A stretch of 64,000 bases of DNA from Channallabes apus. Taxonomy: Eukaryota > Chordata > Actinopteri > Siluriformes > Clariidae. Shown piece after piece: positions 54,986-63,559 of the stretch. The notes beneath the pieces were generated by a model. That model saw only the letters and a program-made list of their open reading frames with translations, was not told the DNA's origin and ran no database searches. The stretch lies in the NCBI GenBank assembly GCA_030522415.1, contig CM060124.1, positions 24,921,454 through 24,985,453 on the forward strand, read 5' to 3'. The position numbers were made by a program, and so were the translations under genes. Numbering within the stretch: position 1 is the first letter of the stretch; every line of letters starts with the position of its first letter.

Positions 54986-55173
54986 TACACTGTGTTCCAA
55001 ATTATTGTGCAGATTGGATGTAAGTGTCATAAACATTAAATGTTTAGTTTTTAAATTAAACTCATGGATGGTATTGCATCTTAGGGCTCTTTGAAACACT
55101 GAAATTAATCTCAGACACCTGCGATAATTAGTTTGCCAGATGAGCCCAATTAAATAAAAAGTACTGAAGAAGG

Positions 55174-55620
55174 TTGTTCCACATTATTAAGCAGGCCACA
55201 GGTTTCAAGCGATATGGGAAAGAAAAAGGATCTCTCTGCTGCCGAAAAGCATCAAATAGTGCAATGCCTTCGACAAGGTATGAAAACATTAGATATTTCA
55301 CAAAAACTCATCATACTGTGAAGACATTTGTGGCTGATTCACAGCACAGACATGTTCATGTAGATAAAGACAGAATGAGGAAGGTTTCTGCCAGACAAAT
55401 TCATCGGATTAATAGAGCAGCTGCTGAAATGCCATTATAAAGCAGCAAACAGGTATTTGAAGCTGCTGGTGCCTCTGGAGTCACACAAACCTCAAGGTGT
55501 AGGATCCTTTAGAGGCTTGCAGTTGTGCATAAACCAACAATTTGACCACCCCTAACCAATGGTCACGAGCAGAAACGGTTGCAGTGGGCCCAGGCATACA
55601 TGAAGACTACTTCTCAACCA
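55174..55620 (+). pseudogene. Tc1-like transposase, N-terminal part
   Basis: Across frameshifts it gives MGKKKDLSAAEKHQIVQCLR (from ATG 55215) and, in the 55174-55440 frame, YENIRYFTKTHHTVKTFVAD, then KVSARQIHRINRAAAEMPL before a stop. Further on come AAGASGVTQTSRC and QWAQAYMKT. These are the two helix-turn-helix parts and the linker toward the catalytic domain. It stops where the captured-exon element is inserted, just before the expected first Asp motif (LFTDE). Confidence 0.8.
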
Positions 55621-57611
55621 CACCCTACAAAATGCTGGGTCAAAAACAACCCAGTCTGGATTGTTTTTAACCCAGCTGCTGGGTAAATATAGGACTAACT
55701 AAATGCTGGGTTAATTTAACCCAGCAAGATGGGTTATTTGTTTAACCCAACAAGATGCTACGTCATATTTAACTACAATGCTGGGCTAATTCTACCACAT
55801 AAATTGGTCAAATGTTCTACCCATATGTTTGGGGTTTGTTGGTTCATTTTAACTGGAATGTTGTTAAAATGACAAATAGGTTATTATTATTTTCATGTTT
55901 TACAGCGAATCTGTAAAAAAAAACAACAACAACAAAAAAAAAACATCCATGTCTATTAAACAGTTAAATTACTTTGATATACTGGTCTATTACAAAAAAA
56001 AACACATACATATATGCAATAAACAACATCCTATTAAATGTTCTTAGAAAAAACATTTATTTTTCAAAAGCACAAGAACAGATCATCAACAGTGACATCA
56101 TTACTATACTATTACTGATAAGGGCAGAATGGACTAATTGCACAAATAGACTGAGGCAGCTTCTACAGAGCAGGATCTCTCTGTGACTTCAGATATCTTT
56201 TCTGCAGAACAAAACTATCCAGCCCTGGTCTCATTTTAACATACAAACACTGTCTATGACTTTTCAAGTAGGCCTCGCTATTTCATAGCAACATTACTGA
56301 GAGCAGCGCTGGTCATTATCTCCCAACATCAGGATGTAGGGGTACGGCCTTGACACTTCAGCCACAATGTTGGTTCCAACCTTAGAAAGAAAGAAATGAA
56401 AAAGTTAAAATTTTGTTGAATAGCAAAGATTAAACTGAATAAGACTATTAATTTAGTGTGAAATTGGATTGATACAAAAAAATTACAAAGCTGCCCATTA
56501 AGATAGGGTATAGGTAACCTAAAACAAAAACATGGAGACAGCTACTACCAAACATAAAACAGCAGAATAAGCATGGCTTTTAGGATACAGCTCTTTATGT
56601 CAGACTAGTTGATATTGTGGTCTACATTGATTTTAAGCTAATTACCGAAAACATTTCATAGCTGGTGTCATACTGGTACATTACAATCACCAAAATATTA
56701 ATACTTCCATCTAGTAGTTACCTGTACCGCTGTGGTACTTTTTCCTGTAGTTGGCGCGCTAACTGGTTAATTTAACTTTGGTTAAAGAGAGCTACCTGGT
56801 TAGCTTACATGCTATTACTGGTGATACATTTGCATACTTGCCAATGGGGGAAAGGTGTAAAATATTGTTATAACTCGGGAGAAACGCAGGAGAAATTTGA
56901 CCGCAGAGTAAATTACTAACTAGTGAAAAACGGGAGGGTTAGCAGGTCTGTATATTTGTGAGAGGGTCAGTGTTTTGTAACACCACAGCATTTTATTGTC
57001 TCAAGCAGTGAGATTAATAAAGTTCTAAAGTGGTTGCTAACGCTAGCAAACTAACTAAATGCCTGCATCATGCTAGCAATACAGTTAACAGTTTAGCATT
57101 CATTCATCACTTCACCATCTTCGTAACCCTGCAAACATTCTACAGCGAAAGCTAAAAAGCTCAGCCATCTTAGCCATTTATTTCATACACAGGTGGGGTG
57201 GCTAGCAGCTATTCTCAGCTAAATTATCATCCAGTACCTCAGAGCAGCCGGAAAGTTTGTGTGTGTTAACACGGTAACAGTAATAAATGTTACATATAGT
57301 AATAATTTTTCAGTCATATGTGCATTAGGTGAGTGAACATGTGTATACAGACCTTGTATTTAACGCCATTTCCCCTTAAATGTCCGAGGAGGATGAACCG
57401 TCATCAGCGGTGTGGGAGCTCAAGAGACACGAAGCTGAGTGACAGCCGCTGAATACACCGGTGAACTTTGGGGGAGGAGCCAATCAAACTTTAACCCAGC
57501 AGCTGGGTTACACAAAAACTACCCAACTCTCTGTAAATAACCCAGAAAAATGACCCAATAGCGGCAACCCAGCGTTTGGGTAGAAAAAACAACCCAGCAT
57601 TTTTTAGAGTG
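55621..57611 (-). mobile_element. Captured-exon element, copy B
   Basis: The ends CACCCTACAAAATGCTGGG and CCCAGCATTTTTTAGAGTG are inverted repeats. The flanking dinucleotide is CA on both sides (55619-55620, 57612-57613). It is in the opposite orientation to copy A and shares leader, intron-like middle and exon-like block (56386-56284 on the minus strand), with an extra deletion of about 21 bp inside the block. It split a Tc1-like transposase gene. Confidence 0.82.
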
Positions 57612-57613
57612 CA

Positions 57614-58178
57614 GTATTGTTTACTGGTGAGTGTCATGCAACCCTGGATGGTCCAGATGAATGGAGTAATGGATGGTTGGTGGATGGCCACCATGTCCCA
57701 ACAAGGCTGCGACGTCAACAAGGAGGTGCTGGCGTCATGTTTTGGGCCAGAATCATGGGGAGAGAGCTGGTAAGCCCCTGTAGGGTCCCTGGAGGTGTGA
57801 AAATGACCTCTGCAAAGTATATTGACTGACCACGGTACAAAAAGAAGAACCGTGCCTTCCGTAGCAAAATCATCCTCATGCACAATGCACCATCTCATGC
57901 TGCAAAGAATATCCCTGTGTCATTGGCTGCTATGGGCATAAAAGATGAGAAACTCATGGTGTGGCCACCGTCCTCCTCTGACCTCAAACCCATTGAGAAC
58001 CTTTGGAGAATCCTCAAAAGATCTATGAGGGTGGGAGGCAGTTTGATTCAAAACAGCAGCTCTGGGAGGCTATTCTGACATCCCGCAAAGAAATTCAAGT
58101 AGAAACTGTCCAAAAACTCAAGTTCAATGGATGCAAGAATTGTGAAGGTGATATCAAAGAAGGGGTCCTATGTTAAGA
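57614..58178 (+). pseudogene. Tc1-like transposase, catalytic part
   Basis: After the insertion it resumes with VLFTG-like sequence (GTATTGTTTACTGGTGAGTG, so the first catalytic Asp of TDE reads Gly), then ATLDGPDEW, VPTRLRRQQGGAGVMFWA. The second motif, normally MHDNAPSHAAKN, reads MHNAPSHAAKN, so the catalytic Asp has been deleted. The third reads DLKPIENLWRILKR, Glu kept. Stops and frameshifts are present as well. Confidence 0.82.
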
Positions 58179-58205
58179 TGTAACATGGCCTGTTAGGATG
58201 CTTTT

Positions 58206-58240
58206 GATATGATATGATATGATATGATATGATATGATAA
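58206..58240. repeat. (GATAT)n pentanucleotide repeat
   Basis: Seven tandem GATAT units in the 3' region of the Tc1 relic. Confidence 0.92.
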
Positions 58241-58303
58241 ATATGACCTCCTAATGCTGTAAATTCAACAAAATTTACAGCAAAATTTACAGCAAAATTT
58301 ACA

Positions 58304-58513
58304 GGCCGCGGGTAGCTCAGTGGTTAAGGCATTGGACTACGGTTTGGAAGATTCCAGGTTCAAACCCCACAACCACCAAATTGCCATTGTTGGGCCCTTG
58401 AGCAAGGCCCTTAACCCTCAACTGCTCAGATGTGTAATGAGATAAAAAATAAATAAATAAATAAAATTGTAAGTCGCTCTGGATAAGAGCGTCTGCCAAA
58501 TGCCTAAATGTAA
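58304..58513 (+). mobile_element. tRNA-derived SINE with L2-type 3' end
   Basis: The head GCGGGTAGCTCAGTGGTTAA has an A box and GGTTCAAACCCC a B box. The body TTGGGCCCTTGAGCAAGGCCC leads to an A-rich stretch (AAATAAATAAAT) and the 3' end AAGTCGCTCTGGATAAGAGC / GTCTGCCAAATGCC, a tail shared with L2-type LINEs of fish, which suggests mobilisation by one. It inserted in the 3' region of the Tc1 relic after a triple ACAGCAAAATTT repeat. Confidence 0.9.
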
Positions 58514-58649
58514 ACAAAAGCCCATTTTCAGTTCTTTACAACCTATAAAATGTTTTAACTCTGTTGTGCATGTAACACATGCTTTTAGACGAACAGGCTC
58601 TAATGCCTGGGACACATTACTAATGCCCGGTGTTGAGACACCAGCTCTA

Positions 58650-58900
58650 GGGGACACTCCGAGGCTAGGCCAGGGGACACTCCGAGGCTAGGCCAGGGGA
58701 CACTCTGAGACACTGGCTCTAGGGGACACTCCGAGGCTAGGCCAGCGGACACTCCGAGGCTAGGCCAGGGGACACTCCGAGGCTAGGCCAGGGGACACTC
58801 CGAGGCTAGGCCAGGGGACACTCCGAGGCTAGGCCAGGGGACACTCCGAGGCTAGGCCAGGGGACACTCCGAGGCTAGGCCAGGGGACACACAGAGGCTA
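58650..58900. repeat. 23-bp minisatellite
   Basis: About ten units of GGGGACACTCCGAGGCTAGG plus CCA in tandem, almost identical, with one variant unit near 58697-58722 (ACTCTGAGACACTGGCTC) and a terminal variant ending ACACAGAGGCTA. Confidence 0.95.
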
Positions 58901-59421
58901 ACTACTTAACTATTCTATAACACAACACAACATGACTCAACGCCGTATCAGCTCCACACACTCTAAGCACCATGAACATATAACACATAGAAGGCACACA
59001 GGCTTAGGACTGAAACTAATGACAGGGAGGGATATATGAAACATGAGGGAGAAACAAACATGAATAACTGAAAACTATAAGACACTAAAAACACTTCACA
59101 ATACTCACATAAATACAGGTACAACCAAAGATACACTGAACACAGTCAACACAGAAAACAAACCTACAGAGTCAGTTAAACATAAATAAATAAAATAAAA
59201 ATAAACTAAACTAAACTAAAGCCCACTAGACAACGTTAATGCTCGACCCAGTTTCCCAGAGCTAACAGCTTTTTATAGGATCCTTAATGGGCCGCATCGG
59301 CACAGGTGGAACTTCCTCATCACCTGACCGAGGTGCCTTCTGGGAAACTGGGTCTTCTAACAAAATTACAAAACCAAAAAACAAACACAGCCACAGTGCC
59401 CTCTAGGGGCAGTCCCTTACA
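58901..59421 (-). mobile_element. Probable LTR-like sequence related to the 61.6-kb LTR
   Basis: Read on the minus strand from 59421 it begins TGTAAGGGACTGCCCCTAGAGG, with GCACCTCGGTCAGGTGA and a TATAAAAAGC box about 140-160 bp on. The LTR at 61589 begins TGTAACGGTTAACCCCTAGAGG and has CACCTCGGTCAGGTGAC and TATAAATAGCC in the same order. Its other end was not found; it may lie within or beyond the minisatellite. Probably a solo or truncated LTR of a related family. Confidence 0.55.
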
Positions 59422-60095
59422 GTAAGAGCCATATTGTATTTGTTATGAATTTGTTGTTGTGTTTATTTTATTTTATTTTATCTTATTCTATAGCTAAGCA
59501 CAAATAATTCTATTTGTCATTTAAGCATTCACTGCTATGTTTGTTAGTTAAGCATCCATTTTGACAATCGTAGGTTGGTCTGTGATGTCACTCCACTGTT
59601 ATATGGAGCTGTATGACTATTGCATGGTAAAATAGATCAGTTTGGATGCGGAAGTTTTGGAGAACACAAGCTTTTGACCGTAAGGTAACCGTAATTAGAT
59701 AGATATAACAAATGTGTTGTTATAACCGTAAGGTATTCCTGAACCATATTGATAAAGCAACTGGTGTTGTAACTACAGTGGATTTACTCAAGACAATGTA
59801 TGAAGTGTTGATTCTTTGATGCTGGAAAATAAAATACAAGAGACAAAGAACTCAATGGACTTCATGTCGTAAATGACAAACCTCAACCAAAGATACGCGT
59901 CAAAACTAGTGGAATAATATGTCTGCATCTACAGACTGTTTAGTTTATTGCTCTTTATAGAAGTTTCTTTTATCTAAAAATATTTTCAAATGCATCTTTG
60001 CCAAAATACCATATTTTTGTATGTGCCGAAGACTTTTGCACAGTGATATACAGTACGTAAAATAGTGGTCAGGTTTTACTACACAGTAATGTATA
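59422..60095. other. No recognised gene
   Basis: AT-rich sequence. The end (about 60015-60055, GCCGAAGACTTTTGCACAGT) resembles the terminus of yet another Tc1-like element but is too short to call. CGTAAGGTA occurs twice near 59681 and 59728. Confidence 0.4.
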
Positions 60096-60250
60096 TACAG
60101 GTCCTTCTCAAAAATTAGCATATTGTGATAAAGTTCATTATTTTCTGTAATGTACTGATAAACATTAGGCTTTCATATATTTTAGATTCATTACACACAA
60201 CTGAAGTAGTTCAAGCCTTTTATTGTTTTAATATTGATGATTGTGGCATA

Positions 60251-61580
60251 CTACGGAAGTGCATTGCATTCACACAATAAAAATTAATATCTTAATATTA
60301 AGATATATAAAAATATATATAAAAAATTAAAAACTTAATATCACATAATAATGACATCCTGATCTCATAATTATGACTTAATAACTCATAATTATGAGAT
60401 AAGGGGAGGCAGTTTGTGGCAGGGGGCATTTTAGCGCGTGACACCGGAAACGAAAGTTTTTTTTCTCCTTTTGCTCGGAAGCGAGGATCCAGAATTTTAA
60501 GCAGGTGCCAGATAGTTCTCTGAGATTCCTCAAAGCCAGCTTGGATGCATTTGAATGATTTGATGATTTTGTATCTATGATGCGCTCCATATTGGTTTTG
60601 TTACGTGGGGCGGTATGGAGAGCCGCACCACGATGTGTTATGATGTGTATAAGAGCCCTAACGCAGGGCTTTAGAGGGGGTCATTGAAATAGGAGTTGTT
60701 GTGAGAGGGCTTTTGATACGCACGGGAAGACCTGTCCATTCTGGAGATAGCGGGGGGGGGGGGGGGATTATTAATTATGAACTTAAAAGGAAACAAAATT
60801 AATACTGAAACGCAAAATGAACACAGCTCCGCCATCTACGCGAGAACGGACATATCTCGGGAAACTAAAAATAAACTTTAGATCCTCTCGGAGCGTTCGG
60901 CCTTACCGAGGACTTATAAGAGAGGGGGGGGGGGGGGTTTGTGTCTTTTTGTACTTTCATACTGTATTTAACCTGAGTACGCACGCTGGACTGATGTGGG
61001 CCGCGCGCTCCCTCTTTCTCTCTCACCGGCGTCAAAGGCTGGGGCTTTGCCTCTGTCTCTGAACAGCATACTTTGTCTGTCTGCCTTTCTTTTCTGCAGA
61101 TCTGCCCAGTCAGACAATTGCAGAGAATTTATGCGTGGTTCTGCCCCTCGTAAGACCCACATCATTACAGGTTTAGCTGCTCCTGAAGGAAGAGCCACTT
61201 CGAGAAGGATAGAATGTGCTTTCCTCCTGAACAGTCCTAAGGACTTTAGATACCTCCGCAGTGTTGACATACTAATGATAATAATAGCATCCAAATTACT
61301 CAATGACATTAATATCTCCCAGTGTCTCAATCCAAGAAAGAAATAAAAGCTAAATAAAGTTGGCAATATTTGCTCCATTGTCCCTGTCTATAATCCCATG
61401 TCTATATCTATAATAATTATATGTAATAATAAGTCATAACTATGAGATACTAAGTCATAATTATGAGATCAGGATGTCATAATTATGAGATATTAAGTAA
61501 TTATTATGAGATATTAAGTCATAATTATGACATAAGTCCCATGATTTTTTTTATTGTGTGAATGCAATGCGCTTCCGTAG
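60251..61580 (-). mobile_element. Integrase-type DNA transposon (IS3EU-like), deleted
   Basis: The ends CTACGGAAGTGCATTGCATT and AATGCAATGCGCTTCCGTAG are inverted repeats with a 4-bp duplication CATA (60247-60250, 61581-61584). Subterminal CATAATTATGA words repeat on both sides (60345-60402 and 61430-61530). The minus strand encodes the N-terminus of an integrase-like protein (61378-60968). The IS3EU name rests on memory of fish integrase-type elements; the 4-bp duplication and the protein are direct observations. Confidence 0.7.
60968..61378 (-). pseudogene. Integrase-like transposase, N-terminal fragment
   Basis: The 136-codon frame starts MEQILPTLFSFYFFLGLRHW and has IIIISMSTLRRYLKSLGLF and RRKAHSILLEVALP. 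Multi-copy teleost integrase-core proteins begin with the same order: Phe-rich leader, GLT..EI, then a helix-turn-helix-like SMSTLRR.LK.LGLFRRK..SD. After LLEVALP the similarity ends where the long rve (DDE) integrase domain should start, so the catalytic domain is deleted. G runs at 60751-60766 and 60925-60937 lie near the lost part. Confidence 0.65.
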
Positions 61581-61588
61581 CATACACC

Positions 61589-61927
61589 TGTAACGGTTAA
61601 CCCCTAGAGGGCGCCAAACGCCCGTTTAGGTTTTGTTTGTAGTTTTCGTTAGGTTAGATTATACTTCAGTTCCCAGTCTGCACCTCGGTCAGGTGACGTA
61701 GAAGCTCACCTGAACCGAAGAAAGCTAATTATGTTTGATTATGTTTAGTTATAAATAGCCTGGCTGAACTTCAGTCAGGCGTCTAGCTTTTGTTGTTGTT
61801 ATAGTTAAGTTTGTGTTTGGTGTTATGCCTTTTTATTTAAATAAAAAGACTATATTGAACCGTCAGCTCGCCTCTGCGATCATGCCACGCACACACACCC
61901 AACACAGACACCGAGAGGTTCGTGACA
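61589..61927 (+). repeat. 5' LTR
   Basis: It starts TGTAACGG and ends TTCGTGACA. It has a TATA box TATAAATA at 61750-61757 and a polyadenylation signal AATAAA at 61840-61845, giving U3, R and U5 in about normal proportion. An ATG at 61882 opens a frame that runs out of the LTR into the internal region. Confidence 0.93.
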
Positions 61928-62160
61928 GAAAGCTAGACCGTCCAAGTGGCATGGCCGAGGATTTCCCCCTGGATTATTTTTGGGGGGGCGCGAACATGAT
62001 CTCGCCCGAGCTGGCGGACTGGCTGGAGGACGGCGAGGAGGACATGTATCGGAGCTGGGAGTACAGCCTGCTTGCGGAACAGGAGCACTTGCGGGCGAGC
62101 AGCGAGGAGCAGAGAGAGAGAGGCACCACAGAGCTGGGAAGGCTGCAGGCTCGCCATTAG
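61882..62160 (+). pseudogene. First part of the LTR element's ORF
   Basis: The frame begins in U5 (MPRTHTQHRHREVRD), continues with MAEDFPLDYFWGG and SPELADWLEDGEED, acidic and helical, and ends after LQARH. The next frame (62164 on) takes over with RRTPFGSDATRG, so a small frameshift separates what was probably one gag-like or accessory protein. No zinc knuckle was seen. Confidence 0.5.
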
Positions 62161-62163
62161 GCG

Positions 62164-62893
62164 GACGCCATTTGGGAGTGACGCAACACGGGGTCACGTG
62201 GTTCCCCGCACTGGCCGGAAGAGAAGGGCCAGAAAGGCCAAGTACGGCGGTGACGCGGGGGAAATAACACCCCAGGCAGAGCAGCAGTGGAGAGAGGAGA
62301 AAGAGCTCATGTGGTGGATTCCGGATCCGGAGCGAGTGCGAGACCTGCTGGAGCAGGTGGAGGAGCTCCAACACCTGATCCTCCAGTTCCGGGAGAGCCC
62401 CAATGCAGGTTATGAGCTTCCTCTTCCACCGTCTGCGCTCTTCAACGCGGAGCAGCCGACGCTTCCGGAAACTGCGCTGAACAGCGTGGAAGAGGAGTTT
62501 CTTCCGCCGCCGCCTGTGCTCGAGATGGAGGATTATGAGGAGTGGCGGTGCAGCCAGGACGAAGCGTTCCCTCTTCCGCCGCCTCCTGTGCGCGATGCAG
62601 GGAATCATGCGTCGGCACTTGACAGCGAGCGAGCTCTTCAACCCGCCAACTGCATTAACGCTCTGACGCTGGAGAGTATTGTGCTGCCGCCGCCTCCAGG
62701 CTTTGAGGACGACGCTGCGCCGTCGAGCTCAGTTCCAGCTCCGTCGCCGCCGTCGAGCTCAGTGCCAGCTCCGTCGCCGCCGTTGAGCGCAGTGCCAGCT
62801 CCAACGCCGCCGTCGAGCTCGGTGTCAGCTCCAACGCCGCCGTCGAGCTCAGTGCCAGCTCCACCACCGCCGTCGAGCTCAGTGCCAGCTTAG
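62164..62893 (+). CDS. Proline-rich ORF of the LTR element
   Basis: The frame is open at 62072-62893; the upstream end overlaps the first frame and the likely real protein starts after the frameshift near 62164. It has a basic segment (RKRRARKAKYGG), a helical stretch (ERVRDLLEQVEELQHLILQF), then acidic and proline runs (EEEFLPPPPVLEMEDYEEW) and finally 10-residue repeats of the type SSSVPAPSPP from the 30-bp tandem array, before TAG. The function is unknown. It resembles no enzyme and could be a gag-like packaging or accessory protein. Classification as protein-coding is tentative. Confidence 0.45.
62721..62890. repeat. 30-bp tandem array (about 6 units)
   Basis: Units start CGTCGAGCTCAGTGCCAGCT and continue CCGTCGCCGC, at 62721, 62751, 62781, 62811, 62841 and 62871. 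Multiples of three keep the proline/serine frame open. Confidence 0.93.
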
Positions 62894-63053
62894 CAGCCGC
62901 CGAGCACATCTCCAGCTTAGCAGCCGCCGAGCACGTCTCCAGCTCAGCAGCCGCCGAGCACGTCTCCAGCTCAGCAGCCGCCGAGCACGTCTCCAGCTCA
63001 GCAGCCGCCGAGCACGTCTCCAGCTCAGCAGCCGCCGAGCACGTCTCCAGCTC
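62892..63053. repeat. 27-bp tandem array (about 6 units)
   Basis: Units AGCAGCCGCCGAGCACGTCT plus CCAGCTC repeat from 62892 to about 63053. The array follows the stop codon of the ORF directly. On the minus strand it gives a repetitive LETCSAAAE frame, an artefact of period 27. Confidence 0.93.
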
Positions 63054-63144
63054 TGTCACCCAGTCTCCAGAACGAAGAGGAAAAGGTAGAACAGTGGGGT
63101 GGGTGTCCTGGGCCTCCGGTGATGCATTTTTTGAGGGGGGATAC

Positions 63145-63483
63145 TATAACTGTTAACCTCTAGAGGGCGCCAAACGCCCGTTTAGGTTTTGTTTGTAGTT
63201 TTCGTTAGGTTAGATTATACTTCAGTTCCCAGTCTGCACCTCGGTCAGGTGACATAGAAGCTCACCTGAACCGAGGAAAGCTAATTATGTTTGATTATGT
63301 TTAGTTATAAATAGCCTGGCTGAACTTCAGTCAGGCGTCTAGCTTTTGTTGTTGTTATAGTTAAGTTTGTGTTTGGTGTTATGCCTTTTTATTTAAATAA
63401 AAAGACTATATTGAACCGTCAGCTCACCTCTGCGATCATGCCATGCACACACACCCGACACAGACACCGAGAGGTTCGTGACA
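63145..63483 (+). repeat. 3' LTR
   Basis: Same length as the 5' LTR. The start reads TATAAC instead of TGTAAC, so the canonical TG is lost by mutation; the end is TTCGTGACA. Most of the few differences to the 5' LTR are transitions. Confidence 0.93.
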
Positions 63484-63559
63484 ACACCTCATGAAAACCC
63501 AAAATCCCTATCTCAAAACATTAGCATATTTCATCTGACCAATAAAAGAAAAGTGTTTT

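Larger units (their letters stand above)
54988..58571 (+). mobile_element. Tc1-like element, interrupted twice
   Basis: It starts CACTGTGTTCCAAATTATTG after TA (54986-54987). Leader, transposase pieces and 3' region follow the order of a known teleost Tc1-like family. The captured-exon element (55621-57611) and a tRNA SINE (58304-58513) lie inside it. The right terminal repeat is worn or cut near 58571 (CTCTGTTGTGC). This is a separate subfamily from the 22-kb and 60-kb copies. Confidence 0.85.
61589..63483 (+). mobile_element. Young non-autonomous LTR retrotransposon
   Basis: Two direct 339-bp LTRs (61589-61927 and 63145-63483) differ at about eight positions by eye. A 5-bp target duplication ACACC (61584-61588, 63484-63488) flanks the whole. 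The internal 1217 bp encode no protease, reverse transcriptase or integrase. A purine run (TTGAGGGGGGATAC, about 63131-63144) before the 3' LTR is the likely polypurine tract; no standard primer-binding site was recognised after the 5' LTR. It must depend on enzymes from another element. It inserted 8 bp from the end of the IS3EU-like element. Confidence 0.93.

Noticed and set aside
58304..58376. A genuine tRNA gene (GTAGCTCAGTGGTTAAGG...GGTTCAAACCCC)
   Set aside because: It continues into a SINE body with an L2-type tail, so it is a SINE head.
58650..58900. CRISPR array
   Set aside because: Units are 23 bp, directly abutting with no unique spacers, and the genome is eukaryotic; it is a minisatellite.
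61880..62641. 253-codon minus-strand frame over the LTR element
   Set aside because: It is antisense to the proline-rich ORF and its Arg/Leu/Pro content follows from the GC-rich sense codons.
62655..63059. Minus-strand frame with repeated LETCSAAAE units
   Set aside because: Artefact of the 27-bp and 30-bp arrays, whose periods are multiples of three.
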